A DNA stretch of 64,000 bases, from positions 1,799,501 through 1,863,500 of the forward strand of contig NZ_CP032345.1 in NCBI RefSeq assembly GCF_005222205.1, written 5' to 3'. The notes under the pieces were generated by a model that saw only the letters and a program-made list of their open reading frames with translations, made no database searches and was not told the DNA's origin. Position numbers and translations under genes: made by a program. This DNA comes from Azospirillum brasilense. GTDB lineage: Bacteria; Pseudomonadota; Alphaproteobacteria; Azospirillales; Azospirillaceae. This document shows, piece by piece, positions 19,288 to 28,740 of this stretch. Position 1 is the stretch's first letter. Each line of letters begins with the position of its first letter.

Positions 19288-19820
19288 GACGCGCTCCGCA
19301 GATGCTTGACCATGGGCAGGATCTGCTCCTCGACCACCTGCGGGGTCAGGGGGCCGACATGCTTGAAGCGGATGCGGCCCTGGCGGTCGAGCAGGAAGGT
19401 CTCCGGCACGCCGTAGACGCCCCAGTCGATGGACACGCGGCCGTCCAGGTCGACGCCGATGCTGGCGTAGGGATCGCCGTTGCGGTTCAGCCAGGCGATG
19501 GCGTCCTCCGCCTTGTCCTTGTGGTTGATGCCGCGCACCGTCACGCCCTGCTCGCGGGCCAGCCGGGTGATGATCGGGTGCTCGGCCTTGCAGGGGATGC
19601 ACCAGGAGGCGAAGACGTTCACCAGCGTGACGTCGCCCTTCAGCGTCGCGTTGGACAGCCCTTCCTTGTAGCCCGGCAGCGGCGGCAGCGAGAATTCCGG
19701 CGCCGGCTTGTCGATCAGGGCGGAGGGGATGTCGCGCGGGTCGCGGTCGAACCCGCGCAGGAAGGCCACGCCGACACCGACGAACAGCAGCAGCGGCAAC
19801 AGATAGATCAGGCGGCGCAT
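19284..19820 (-). CDS. ccmG: Thioredoxin-like CcmG (DsbE)
   Basis: 178-residue periplasmic thioredoxin tethered by an N-terminal helix. The redox motif WCIPC (Cys74, Cys77) and the acidic GVYGVPETFLLDRQGRI segment are CcmG-specific. It keeps CcmH and apocytochrome cysteines reduced for haem attachment. The gene lies 13 bases after ccmF and overlaps ccmH. Confidence 0.95.
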   Translation of the reverse strand: MRRLIYLLPLLLFVGVGVAFLRGFDRDPRDIPSALIDKPAPEFSLPPLPGYKEGLSNATLKGDVTLVNVFASWCIPCKAEHPIITRLAREQGVTVRGINHKDKAEDAIAWLNRNGDPYASIGVDLDGRVSIDWGVYGVPETFLLDRQGRIRFKHVGPLTPQVVEEQILPMVKHLRSAS

Positions 19821-19833
19821 CGTGGGCTTGTCC

Positions 19834-21825
19834 TTACTCGGCGGGCTGAAGGCTGCCCTTGGCGGCGCGGCGGCGCTCCGGGGCGCCGATGCGGAAGCGG
19901 CGGTCGGACAGGCTGACCAGCCCGCCCAGCATCATCCCCAGCGAGCCGATCCAGATCCACGGCACCAGCGGGTGATGGTACAGCCGCACGGTCCAGGCCG
20001 TGCCGTTCTGCGTCGGGTCGCCCAGCGCCACATAGACGTCGGACAGCCAGGTGGTGTGGATCGCCGCCTCGGTCGTCGTCATGCGGGTGACCGGGTAGCT
20101 GCGGCGCTGCGGCGTCAGGGTGGCGATGTGGTTGCCGTCGCGGGTGACGGTGAAGACGCCCTGCTCGGCGCTGTAGTTCGGCCCCTGCACCGTGCCGACG
20201 CGGTCGAAATGCACGGCGTAGGCGCCGACCGTGGCGTTGTCGCCCGGCTTCATCGCCTTGATCGTCTCGCTCTGCCAGGCCGAGGTGCCGGTCATGCCGG
20301 CGATGGCGATGCCCATGGAGGCGTGGGCGATGGTCATGCCCCAGGCGCTGCGCGGCAGGTTGACCACGCGGTTCCAGCTGTCCTTCGCCGGGATGCGGAA
20401 CAGGCGGATGCGCTCCGCGAACTCGGCGATCGAGCCGAAGAAGGCCCAGGCGGCGAGCGCGACCCCGACCAGCGCCAGCAGCGGCCCGCCGCCGTTGGTG
20501 ACGTAGGCGGCGATGGCGACGCAGGCGACGGTCGCCACGCCGGCCGTCCACAGCCGGGTCAGGGCGCCCAGCAGGTCGGCGCGCTTCCAGGCCAGGAAGG
20601 GGCCGACCACCATGGCGATCACCATCGGGATGGCGACGGGGATGAAGGTGGCGTTGAAGAAGGGCGGGCCGACCGACACCTTGCCGAGGTCGAGCACGTC
20701 GAGGAACAGCGGGTAGAGCGTGCCGATGAAGACCGTCGCCGTCGCGGTGGACAGCAGCAGGTTGTTCAGCACCAGCGAGCCCTCGCGGCTGACCGGGGCG
20801 AACAGGCCGCCGGTCTTCAGGCTGGGCGCCCGCACGGAGTAGAGCAGCAGCGAGCCGCCGGTGGCGATCGCCAGCAGGACCAGGATGAAGACGCCGCGCG
20901 CCGGGTCCACCGCGAAGGCGTGGACCGAGGTCAGGATGCCCGAGCGCACCAGGAAGGTGCCCATCAGCGACAGCGAGAAGGTGATGATCGCCAGCAGGAT
21001 GGTCCAGGTCTTCAGCGCGTCGCGCTTCTCCACCACGATGGCGGAGTGCAGCAGCGCGGTGCCGGCCAGCCAGGGCATGAAGGAGGCGTTCTCGACCGGA
21101 TCCCAGTACCACCAGCCGCCCCAGCCCAGCTCGTAGTAGGCCCACCAGGAGCCGAGCGCGATGCCGGCGGTCAGGGTCGACCAGGCGGCCAGCGTCCAGG
21201 GCCGCACCCAGCGCGCCCAGGCCGGGTCGACGCGCCCCTCGATCAGGGCGGCGACCGCGAAGGAAAAGGCGATGGAGAAGCCGACATAGCCCGCGTAGAG
21301 GAAGGGCGGGTGGAAGGCGAGGCCGGGGTCCTGGAGCAGCGGGTTCAGGTCGTTGCCGTCGAGCGGCGCCGGAACCACGCGGAGGAAGGGGTTCGAGGTG
21401 ATCAGGATGAACAGCAGGAAGCCGACGCCGATCATGCCCTGGACGGAGATGACGCGGGCCTTCAGCGAGGGCGGCAGGTTGCGGCCGAAGATGCCGACCG
21501 CCGCGCCGAACACCGTCAGCATGACGACCCACAGCATCATCGAGCCTTCGTGGTTCCCCCACACGCCCGACACCTTGTAGAGCATCGGCTTCATCGAGTG
21601 GCTGTTGGCGACCACGTTCGACACGCTGAAGTCCGACACCACATGCGCCCAGGTCAGGGCGCCGTAGGCGACCAGGACCAGAAGCATCTGGGCGATGGCG
21701 GCGGGACGGGCGACGCCCATCCAGGCGGCGTTGCCGGTGGCGGCACCCACCAGGGGGACGCCGGACTGCACCAGCGCCACGAACAGCGCCAGCACCAGCG
21801 CGTAATGGCCGAGTTCGGGAATCAC
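19834..21825 (-). CDS. ccmF: Haem lyase CcmF
   Basis: 663-residue polytopic inner-membrane protein that ligates haem from CcmE to apocytochrome c. The WWD domain reads GWGGWWYWDPVENASFMPWL (about residues 230-250). Conserved HEGS is seen in WGNHEGSMMLW, and HPPFLYAGYVGFS is present. Length and motif order fit full-length CcmF. The start is GTG at 21825, which restores IPELGHYALVLAL, the usual beginning. It is separated from ccmE by 55 bases. Confidence 0.95.
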   Translation of the reverse strand: MIPELGHYALVLALFVALVQSGVPLVGAATGNAAWMGVARPAAIAQMLLVLVAYGALTWAHVVSDFSVSNVVANSHSMKPMLYKVSGVWGNHEGSMMLWVVMLTVFGAAVGIFGRNLPPSLKARVISVQGMIGVGFLLFILITSNPFLRVVPAPLDGNDLNPLLQDPGLAFHPPFLYAGYVGFSIAFSFAVAALIEGRVDPAWARWVRPWTLAAWSTLTAGIALGSWWAYYELGWGGWWYWDPVENASFMPWLAGTALLHSAIVVEKRDALKTWTILLAIITFSLSLMGTFLVRSGILTSVHAFAVDPARGVFILVLLAIATGGSLLLYSVRAPSLKTGGLFAPVSREGSLVLNNLLLSTATATVFIGTLYPLFLDVLDLGKVSVGPPFFNATFIPVAIPMVIAMVVGPFLAWKRADLLGALTRLWTAGVATVACVAIAAYVTNGGGPLLALVGVALAAWAFFGSIAEFAERIRLFRIPAKDSWNRVVNLPRSAWGMTIAHASMGIAIAGMTGTSAWQSETIKAMKPGDNATVGAYAVHFDRVGTVQGPNYSAEQGVFTVTRDGNHIATLTPQRRSYPVTRMTTTEAAIHTTWLSDVYVALGDPTQNGTAWTVRLYHHPLVPWIWIGSLGMMLGGLVSLSDRRFRIGAPERRRAAKGSLQPAE

Positions 21826-21880
21826 GGGCCCGATGCTCCCTTAAAGAACGGAATGTGGAGGAGTGGGGAAGCCGCCAGCG

Positions 21881-22336
21881 TCACGAGCTGGGCTTCTGCT
21901 CCTTCGAGTTCGCCTTGAAGTGCTCCGCCTCCTTCAGGGCGGCGGCGACCTCCGGCGGCATGTAGTTCTCGTCGTGCTTGGCCAGCACCTCGCGCGCCTG
22001 GAAGACGCCGTTGATCATGCGGCCTTCCGTGATGACGCCCTGGCCCTCGCGGAACAGGTCGGGAAGCTGGCCGCGGTAGCTGACGGCCACCGTGTGCACC
22101 GTGTCGGTGACGCGGAACTGCGTCGTCACCCCGTCGGGCATCTTGCTCACGCTGCCTTCCTCGACGAGGCCGCCCAGGCGGAAGTTGCGGTCGCCGATGT
22201 CCTGGGTCTGCAACTGCGTGGGGCTGAAGAAGAAGACGATGTTGTCCTCGAACGCCGTCAGCGTCAGGGCGGTGGCCGCGCCAAGGCCCAGCAGGGCGAG
22301 GCCCAGCATGTAGAGGCGCCGTTTCTTGCGGGTCAT
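21881..22336 (-). CDS. ccmE: Haem chaperone CcmE
   Basis: 151-residue membrane-anchored OB-fold chaperone. After the basic TRKKRR start and one helix, the periplasmic domain carries FRLGGLVEEGSV, and the covalent haem-binding motif HxxxY is His121-Tyr125 (LAKHDENYMP). Its ATG overlaps the ccmD stop by four bases. Confidence 0.95.
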   Translation of the reverse strand: MTRKKRRLYMLGLALLGLGAATALTLTAFEDNIVFFFSPTQLQTQDIGDRNFRLGGLVEEGSVSKMPDGVTTQFRVTDTVHTVAVSYRGQLPDLFREGQGVITEGRMINGVFQAREVLAKHDENYMPPEVAAALKEAEHFKANSKEQKPSS

Positions 22337-22551
22337 CCTTCACCAACCTCCGCCGCGGGCGACGCCGCGGCTCCGTTGCGCGCCCGGCGCCGCCGCGGCG
22401 GGCGGCTGCCTTCCAGCGCCTTCAGGGTCGTCTCGGCGCCGCGCAGCGCCTTCAGCGTGGCGACCAGCAGGCCGACCATCACCAGCGCCGCCAGCGCGTA
22501 GGACGACCAGACATACGCGGCGTAGCCGCCCATCGCGAAAAACTCTGCCAT
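22333..22551 (-). CDS. ccmD: Haem exporter accessory protein CcmD
   Basis: 72-residue one-helix protein (FFAMGGYAAYVWSSYALAALVMVGLLVATLKAL) that stabilises CcmE with CcmC and releases holo-CcmE. The tail is basic (PPRRRRARN). It lies between ccmC and ccmE, as in other alphaproteobacteria. Confidence 0.9.
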   Translation of the reverse strand: MAEFFAMGGYAAYVWSSYALAALVMVGLLVATLKALRGAETTLKALEGSRPPRRRRARNGAAASPAAEVGEG

Positions 22552-22582
22552 CCTTGCCTCCGGCCCAGCCTGTTCCCGTGCC

Positions 22583-23302
22583 TCAGCCCTGCGCCTCGGT
22601 CAGGCGCATCGTCTGGATCTTGCGCTGCACGATCTCCGCCCGCAGGCGCAGCAGGACCACCGTGATGAAGTAGGCGGTGAAGCCCAGCGCCATGACCAGC
22701 AGCGGGACCAGCATGGACCCGTCGATGGTCGGTCCGCCCATGCGGATGACGCTGGCCGGCTGGTGCAGGGTGTTCCACCAGTCCACCGAGAATTTGATGA
22801 TCGGCACGTTCACGATGCCGACGAGAAGCAGCACGTTGCCCGCCCGCGTCCCGCGCTGCGGGTCGTCGAAGGCGTTCACCAGCGCCATGTAGCCGAGATA
22901 GAGGAAGAACAGGATCAGCACGCTGGTCAGCCGCGCGTCCCACACCCACCACGTCCCCCACATCGGCGCGCCCCACAGCGAGCCGGTGACGAGGCAGATG
23001 AGGGTGAAGCCGGCGCCGACCGGGGCGGCGGCCTTGGCGAACAGGTCGGCCAGCGGGTGCTTCCACACGAGTCCGCAGGCGGCGGCGATGGCCATGTTGA
23101 CGTAGACGAACAGGCTCATCCAGGCGGCGGGCACATGGATGTACATGATCCGCACGGTGTCGCCCTGCTGATAGTCGCGGGGCGAGCCGATCAGCGCGAT
23201 GTAGAGCCCGACGATCAGCAGGATCACGGTCGCCCCCGCCGTCCAGGGCAGGATCGCCGCCGACAGGCGCTGGAAGCGGGCAGGATTTGCAAATCGATGC
23301 AT
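22583..23302 (-). CDS. ccmC: Haem exporter membrane protein CcmC
   Basis: 239-residue six-helix protein that loads haem onto CcmE. The tryptophan-rich WWD loop WGTWWVWDARLTS and flanking helices (MYIHVPAAWMSLFVYVNM; SVDWWNTLHQPASV) are diagnostic. The start is set at 23302 (MHRFANPARF). The frame continues upstream, but the added 31 residues do not resemble CcmC. It is the first gene of ccmCDEFGHI here. ccmA and ccmB are not in this window. Confidence 0.93.
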   Translation of the reverse strand: MHRFANPARFQRLSAAILPWTAGATVILLIVGLYIALIGSPRDYQQGDTVRIMYIHVPAAWMSLFVYVNMAIAAACGLVWKHPLADLFAKAAAPVGAGFTLICLVTGSLWGAPMWGTWWVWDARLTSVLILFFLYLGYMALVNAFDDPQRGTRAGNVLLLVGIVNVPIIKFSVDWWNTLHQPASVIRMGGPTIDGSMLVPLLVMALGFTAYFITVVLLRLRAEIVQRKIQTMRLTEAQG

Positions 23303-23538
23303 AGGACCTATGGGCCTCTGGTCGTGCTGCGGACGATATAAGCTCAGTGATGCCCCAGCGCGAGGGGTTTCGCCTTGATCTTGGTCAGGAAACATGGCCG
23401 CACACCGTGGTGTTTTCAGGACGGTGCGGCGGCCTGTCGCACTGACGGTACGACGGGTTGACGCGGCCTTTCCATGCTACGTTGGTGCAGGGCGGGTGGA
23501 AAAGTCCGCCCGGACCGGATGACGGGGCGACGCCGCGC

Positions 23539-24585
23539 TCAGTGCCGGTGCGCGTGGTGGGCGTCCGGAAAGTGGGCGTGCCGGTGCCGCAGGCGGCCGT
23601 GGCGATGCCGGTGGCTGTGCGGTTCGGTCACCGGGCCGTCGTGATGGTGGCGGTGGTGCTCGTCATGGGTGTGCGGGTGGTCGTGCTCGATCTCCTCATG
23701 ATCGTGCTCGTGGTCGTGATCCTCGGTCAGGTGCAGCCAGACGCCGACACCCATCAGGACCGCCGCCGCCGCCAGCCCGAGTGTCACCGGCTCGCCGAAG
23801 ATCGCCAGGGAGGCGATGCCGCCGACGAAGGGGGCCGTCGAGAAATAGGCCCCGGTGCGGGCGGCGCCGATGTGGCGCAGGGAGACCACGAACAGCACGA
23901 GGCTGACGCCGTAGCCGAGCAGCCCGACCAGCATCGCCGCCGCCGCGGTCGGCGCGGCGGGCGGGGCGTCGCGGAGCGCCAGGGCGATCCCGACAGTGAC
24001 GCTGCCGGCCACCAGCCCCTTGATCGTGGCGATGTCCGCCGGGTCGGCCAGCGACACCTTGCGGGTCAGGTTGTTGTCCACCGCCCACATCAGGCAGGCG
24101 GCGGCGACCGCGGCCGGTCCCCATCCGGCGGCGAGGGCCACCGGTCCGCTCCAGGACAGCACGACCGCTCCCGCCACGATGGCGGCCATGCCGGCGACGA
24201 GGCGCCGGTCGACGCCCTCGCGGAAGACGAACCAGGCCAGCAGGGCGGTGAACACCCCCTCCAGATTGAGCAGCAGCGAGGCGGTGGATGCCGGCGTCGC
24301 GGTCAGGCCGGCCATCAGCAGCACCGGCCCGGCGACTCCCCCGGCAACGACGGCGGCCAGCAGCCAGAGCCATTCGGCACCGCGGAGGCCGCGTTCGCTG
24401 CGCTTGCGCTCTCCCGTCAGCCCACGGACCAGCCGGACCAGCCCCAGCCCGATCCCCGAGCCGAGATACAGCAGGCCCGCCAGCATCCAGGGCGACAGGT
24501 CATGGACGAGCAGCTTCGCCAGCGGCGTGCTGACGCCGAAAAGGACTGCGGCCAGGATGGCGGTCGTCGCGCCGGTTCGGGGCAT
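23539..24585 (-). CDS. EamA/DMT-type permease with a long histidine-rich C-terminal tail
   Basis: 348-residue permease. Ten helices in two EamA repeats (ATTAILAAVLFGVSTPLAKLLVHDLSPWMLAGLLYLGSGIGLG at the start) span residues 1-285. The tail from about residue 288 is extraordinary: dozens of His mixed with Asp and Glu (EDHDHEHDHEEIEHDHPHTHDEHHRHHHD, then HSHRHRHGRLRHRHAHF). Such tails bind divalent metals, so the protein may be a metal (Zn, Ni or Co) exporter or a metal-gated permease. This is inference from composition only. Convergent or divergent regulators of metal response were not found beside it. Confidence 0.82.
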   Translation of the reverse strand: MPRTGATTAILAAVLFGVSTPLAKLLVHDLSPWMLAGLLYLGSGIGLGLVRLVRGLTGERKRSERGLRGAEWLWLLAAVVAGGVAGPVLLMAGLTATPASTASLLLNLEGVFTALLAWFVFREGVDRRLVAGMAAIVAGAVVLSWSGPVALAAGWGPAAVAAACLMWAVDNNLTRKVSLADPADIATIKGLVAGSVTVGIALALRDAPPAAPTAAAAMLVGLLGYGVSLVLFVVSLRHIGAARTGAYFSTAPFVGGIASLAIFGEPVTLGLAAAAVLMGVGVWLHLTEDHDHEHDHEEIEHDHPHTHDEHHRHHHDGPVTEPHSHRHRHGRLRHRHAHFPDAHHAHRH

Positions 24586-24613
24586 GAGCGCCTCGCACGC
24601 CAGTTGAGTGAGG

Positions 24614-24660
24614 GAACCGCCCCCACGCTAACCCACCCCCGCTGCGGAGGGGAGGGGGTC
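24614..24660. repeat. G/C-rich palindromic repeat (copy 2, short)
   Basis: CCGCCCCCACGCTAACCC and CCCCCGCTGCGGAGGGGAGGGGG resemble half of the element at 58,623-58,711, reverse-oriented. It lies between two minus-strand genes. Confidence 0.5.
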
Positions 24661-26485
24661 AAAGGGCTGGGAGGCGGACGGTGCAGAGCTTGTCGGGGCT
24701 TTCCTTGGCGATGGCCTTGTGGCCGGCGATGGCGGTGTTGATCGCGTCGGGGGTCAGCCGATGCCGCCCGGGCGCCAGCACCACGGCGACGCCGCTGGCC
24801 GACAGCAGCGGGAAACGCCGCACCGCGCCGTAGCGGTCCTTGCCCTCGAAGCAGCCGGCCTCCCGCGCCTCCGCGTCGTAGAGGCTCTCCGCGTCGGAGC
24901 GGAATTGCGCGACGAGGTCGGCGACGCGGGCGAGCGCGTCCTCGTCCGCGGCGCCGCTGAGGGCGACGAAGAAGTCGTCGCCGCCGATGTGGCCGGCGAA
25001 GCCGCCGTTGCCCGACGCCCAGGCCTTCAGCCGCTCGCTGAACATCAGAATGGCGCGGTCGCCCTGGCGGAAGCCGAAACGGTCGTTGAAGGGCTTGAAG
25101 TTGTCGAAGTCCAGATAGGCCAGGACATGCCCGCGGTCCTGCTCCTGAAGGGCGCGCTCGATGTGGCGCACGATGGCGGCGTTGCCGGGCAGGCGGGTCA
25201 GCGGGTTCTGGTCGGCGGCCACGGCGAGGTTGCGCTCGTGCACCAGCCGGATCAGCGCGCCGCTGGACAGGAAGCCGGCGTATTCGCCGCCTTCGATGAT
25301 GATGATGCCGTCGCTGGCCTCCTCCGCCGAGAAGGCTTCGATCACCTGGTCGAGTGGGGTGGAGATGTCGCAGACCGGGCTCTTCACCACCAGATCCAGA
25401 AGCGTGTCGCCCAGACCCCTGTTGCGCAGAAGCTCGCTGCCGAAGCGGGAATAGACGAAGCGCTTCAGGTCGCGTTCGCGGATCAGCCCCAGCGGGCGCT
25501 GCTGGCGGTCGACGATGGGGGCGATGGACGGGCTGTGGTCGCCGCGGAAATATTCCAGAAGCTCGGTCTTCGGGGAGGTGACGGCCAGCGGCGGCTGGCG
25601 CTCGATCACCTCGGACAGGCGCAGGCGGGCCTCGTTCGGCTTGCGGCGGTCGCGGCGGTTCAGCTCCTCGACGATGCCGTAGCGCTCGGGCACCGCGCGC
25701 AGTTCCAGGCTCGGCCGGGCGATCAGGTAGCCCTGGGCGAAGTCGCAACCGAGATCGCGGCAGGTGTGGAATTCCTTCTCCGTCTCCACCCCCTCGGCGA
25801 TGATGAGGATGCCGAGCGCATGGGCGTAGCCGACCAGCGCGTGGGCGATGGCCCGCTTGCGCGTGTCCTGGTCGATGCCGTCGATGAAATAGCGGTCGAT
25901 CTTGAGATAGTCGGGCTTGGATTCGTAGAGCAGCCGCAGCCCGGCGAAGCCGACGCCGAAGTCGTCCAGCGCCACCCCGATGCCGGCCTGCCGGTAGCGG
26001 TCGATGGCCTGCTCGATGCTGTGGTCGGGGCGCAGCTCCCGCCGCTCGGAAATCTCCAGGCTGATGGCCAGGCGCGGGTCGGCTGTGCCGCCGTCCAGCG
26101 CGAAGGGGGCCAGCCAGGGCGAGCCGGCCACCCCGACCACCCGCGCGTCGATGTTCAGGAACAGCTTGGCGTTCGGCCAGTTGTCCAGCGCCCGGAAGGC
26201 GGCCGCCGCCTTGGCGTGCAGGGCGCATTCGACCTCGGCCAGCAGACCCTGCATGCAGGCGGCGTCCAGCAGGTCGTTGGGGCTGGCGAAGGGGCTGCGC
26301 TCCAACCCGCGCAGCAGAGCCTCCATGCCATGGCAGCGGCCGGTGCGCATCTGCACGATGGGCTGGAAGGCGACCGACAGACCGGCCAGAAGTCGGGTCC
26401 ATTCCGCCGGCAGCGCGGCCTTGCGGGCGCTCCCCGCCGGGACGCCGGGGCGACCATCCCATTCTTCTGCTGGCACCGAGGCCAT
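24659..26485 (-). CDS. EAL-CBS-GGDEF cyclic-di-GMP signalling protein
   Basis: 608 residues, no membrane segment. The EAL phosphodiesterase domain is at about 30-265: Glu55-Ala-Leu, EISERR, DDFGVGFAGL, YLKIDRYFI and EGVET keep the catalytic residues. A CBS-domain pair follows at about 300-425 (APIVDRQQRPLGLIRERDLKRFVYSR). The C-terminal GGDEF domain is at about 440-595 with a GGDDF signature, a tolerated variant. Both activities may therefore exist, with CBS as a possible adenylate sensor. The start MASVPAEEW (26485) is chosen because residues upstream look non-native. It is divergent from the HerA-like ATPase gene. Confidence 0.88.
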   Translation of the reverse strand: MASVPAEEWDGRPGVPAGSARKAALPAEWTRLLAGLSVAFQPIVQMRTGRCHGMEALLRGLERSPFASPNDLLDAACMQGLLAEVECALHAKAAAAFRALDNWPNAKLFLNIDARVVGVAGSPWLAPFALDGGTADPRLAISLEISERRELRPDHSIEQAIDRYRQAGIGVALDDFGVGFAGLRLLYESKPDYLKIDRYFIDGIDQDTRKRAIAHALVGYAHALGILIIAEGVETEKEFHTCRDLGCDFAQGYLIARPSLELRAVPERYGIVEELNRRDRRKPNEARLRLSEVIERQPPLAVTSPKTELLEYFRGDHSPSIAPIVDRQQRPLGLIRERDLKRFVYSRFGSELLRNRGLGDTLLDLVVKSPVCDISTPLDQVIEAFSAEEASDGIIIIEGGEYAGFLSSGALIRLVHERNLAVAADQNPLTRLPGNAAIVRHIERALQEQDRGHVLAYLDFDNFKPFNDRFGFRQGDRAILMFSERLKAWASGNGGFAGHIGGDDFFVALSGAADEDALARVADLVAQFRSDAESLYDAEAREAGCFEGKDRYGAVRRFPLLSASGVAVVLAPGRHRLTPDAINTAIAGHKAIAKESPDKLCTVRLPAL

Positions 26486-26681
26486 GGCTTCGTCCACCGC
26501 CGGCTGTCCATGTTCGTCACGGGCTGGCCCTTCTTGTAGCGGATCATCTTTTCGATTTCGTGACAAAGGCGCGCTATGCCGGCGGCGGGCGTTCCAAAAT
26601 GCCCTTCGCACCGCGGCCCCGCTTTGCGCTATAGGGGTGCGCTTCAACGCAGACGATGATGGATCTGGGGGGCGGCGGGGC

Positions 26682-28244
26682 ATGAAGGTCGGCATCGACA
26701 TGGGGGCGGCCATGACGGCTGGCGCGACGGGGGCGTCGGCGATGCTGGATCTCGAGGAGCTGCTGGCGACCCGCCTGCTGGTGCAGGGCAACTCCGGCTC
26801 CGGCAAGTCGCATCTGCTGCGCCGCCTGATCGAGCAGAGCGCGCGCTGGGTGCAGCAGGCGGTGATCGACCCCGAGGGCGACTTCGTGACTCTGGCCGAG
26901 CGTTTCGGCCACATCGTGGTGAACGCCGACGAGCACAGCGAGGCCGCCCTGCAGAGCGTCGCCGCCCGCGTGCGCCAGCACCGCGTCTCCGTCGTCCTGA
27001 ACCTGGAGGGTCTGGACGCGGACATGCAGATGCGCCACGCCGCGGCCTTCCTGGGCGGGCTGTTCGACGCCGACCGCGACCACTGGTACCCCATGCTGGT
27101 GGTGGTGGACGAGGCGCAGCTCTTCGCCCCCTCCGCCGCCGGCGAGGTGTCGGACGAGGCGCGCAAGGTCTCGCTGGGCGCCATGACCAACCTGATGTGC
27201 CGCGGCCGCAAGCGCGGGCTGGCCGGGGTGATCGCGACGCAGCGCCTCGCCAAGCTCGCCAAGAACGTGGCGGCGGAGGCCTCCAACTTCCTGATGGGCC
27301 GCACCTTCCTCGACATCGACATGGCCCGCGCCGCCGACCTGCTGGGCATGGAGCGCCGCACCGCGGAGATGTTCCGCGACCTGGAGCGCGGCCATTTCAT
27401 CGCGCTCGGCCCGGCCATCTCGCGCCGTCCGCTGCCGCTGCGCATCGGTGCCGTCGAGACGCAGGGGAGGGCCGGCAGCCCGAAGCTGATGCCGCTGCCC
27501 GACACCCCGCTGGAGGACGCGCGGGAGCTGATCTTCAAGCCGGGCGAGCCGGAACCACCGCGCCTGCCGGTGCGCCGCCCCTCGACCAGCGCCAGCGCCG
27601 ACCTGCTGGCCCAGCTCGCCCGCCCGCGCCCCCTGCCGGTGGAGCCGGAAAGCGAGGACGCCGCCCCCGCGCCGCCTCTGGAGGAGCCGGAAACGCCGGA
27701 GCAGGCGGCGGAGCGCAAAGCCGCCTACGAGACGATCCTGCGCGAGGTTCTGGCCGATCCGGAGGCGCCCTACCGTTCCATCGCCGTGCTGTACCAGGAC
27801 TTCCTGGTGCGCTGCCGGACCCAGGGGGTACGGGGCGAGCTGCTGGAACTGCCGGCCTTCCGGCGCAAGCTGGCGGCGGCCCGCGCCGGGGCGGGCGACG
27901 GCACCACGGAGAATCCCGCCTGGGAAAAGGCGACCCAGGTCGCGGCGACCCTGCCGGAGGACATCCAGGTCGTTTTCCTGCTGCTGGCCCGCGCGGCGCT
28001 GGACCATCTGCCCTGCCCGTCCGACGCCGAGGTGGCCCGCGCCTGCGGCAGCCGGTCGCGAGGGCGGGCGCGGCGGCTGCTGACCTACATGGAGCAGCGC
28101 GGCTTCATCGCCACGCGCAGCGGGCTGGGCAACACGCGCAGCATCGCCCTGCCGGCGCTGGGCTGGGAGACGGCGCTGGGCGATCCGAACGCCGAGGACG
28201 GTTCCGACGGGCCGGAGGACGGCGGGCTGTTCGCCACCGCCTGA
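26682..28244 (+). CDS. HerA-like (DUF87) P-loop ATPase
   Basis: 520 residues. Walker A GNSGSGKS is at 36-43 and Walker B MLVVVDEAQLF at 138-148, and ATQRLAKLAKNVAAEASNFLMGRT supplies a sensor-like Gln and the arginine region of the HerA/FtsK family. Residues 315-370 are a Pro-rich linker. The C-terminal 140 residues include a winged-helix-like segment (CPSDAEVARACGSRSRGRARRLLTYMEQRGFIATRSGLG) that could bind DNA. HerA ATPases often team with NurA or nuclease partners; none is adjacent. The start at 26682 puts the P-loop near the N-terminus. Confidence 0.83.
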   Translation: MKVGIDMGAAMTAGATGASAMLDLEELLATRLLVQGNSGSGKSHLLRRLIEQSARWVQQAVIDPEGDFVTLAERFGHIVVNADEHSEAALQSVAARVRQHRVSVVLNLEGLDADMQMRHAAAFLGGLFDADRDHWYPMLVVVDEAQLFAPSAAGEVSDEARKVSLGAMTNLMCRGRKRGLAGVIATQRLAKLAKNVAAEASNFLMGRTFLDIDMARAADLLGMERRTAEMFRDLERGHFIALGPAISRRPLPLRIGAVETQGRAGSPKLMPLPDTPLEDARELIFKPGEPEPPRLPVRRPSTSASADLLAQLARPRPLPVEPESEDAAPAPPLEEPETPEQAAERKAAYETILREVLADPEAPYRSIAVLYQDFLVRCRTQGVRGELLELPAFRRKLAAARAGAGDGTTENPAWEKATQVAATLPEDIQVVFLLLARAALDHLPCPSDAEVARACGSRSRGRARRLLTYMEQRGFIATRSGLGNTRSIALPALGWETALGDPNAEDGSDGPEDGGLFATA

Positions 28245-28251
28245 TTTTTCT

Positions 28252-28659
28252 TTATTCGTCGTCCGGCTCGATCCCGGCGGCCAAGGCGTGGGCCAGACGC
28301 CCGGTGGCGGCGACCGTGGCCATGGCCTCCTGCGCCTTGGCGGCGATGCGCGCGGTGCCCTCCGGCGTCGGCTGGTGGAGCGACGGGTCGGGCAGGCGTT
28401 CGGCGAAGTCCCAGGCGCCGGTGGCGGGGTCCCAGACCTCGAACACGTCGGGGTTGGGGCGGCGGGCGACCCATGCGCGGGCGGTGTTGCCCTCGGCGTG
28501 GAAGCGCACCCCGAAGAAGCGGCTGGCCGCCATGGCCCCGATGGCCGCGACCAGATCGCCGTCGGCGTCCGGACAGCGCTGCGTCAGAGCGGCGCGCAGG
28601 GCTTCCGCCAGGGCGCGGCGGTCGTCATGATGGGGAAGGCCGTCGGGATCGGTTCTCAT
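28252..28659 (-). CDS. Conserved-looking hypothetical protein, 135 residues
   Basis: Convergent with the ATPase gene (7 bases between stops). The protein has a clean composition with a central FFGVRFHAEGNTARAWVARRPNPDVFEVWDPATGAWDF and an Ala-rich helical C-terminus ending EPDDE. No family is recognised. The start at 28659 leaves a short intergenic gap to the divergent TPR gene. The antisense frame is open much longer but looks like a shadow. Confidence 0.6.
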   Translation of the reverse strand: MRTDPDGLPHHDDRRALAEALRAALTQRCPDADGDLVAAIGAMAASRFFGVRFHAEGNTARAWVARRPNPDVFEVWDPATGAWDFAERLPDPSLHQPTPEGTARIAAKAQEAMATVAATGRLAHALAAGIEPDDE

Positions 28660-28740
28660 GACCCGCGATGGTAGAGGGACGGCGCGCCTCCGCAAGCGGG
28701 CGCGATGTCGCAAGCCCCCCTGAATGTTCCCGGAGTCGTC

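Noticed and set aside
23326..23538. ccmA/ccmB expected next to ccmC
   Set aside because: No coding sequence of that kind is found upstream of ccmC; they must lie elsewhere.
26486..27718. N-terminal extension of the EAL-CBS-GGDEF frame to 1019 codons
   Set aside because: The extra 400 codons are antisense to the HerA-like ATPase and Ser/Arg-rich; the EAL domain starts soon after 26,485.
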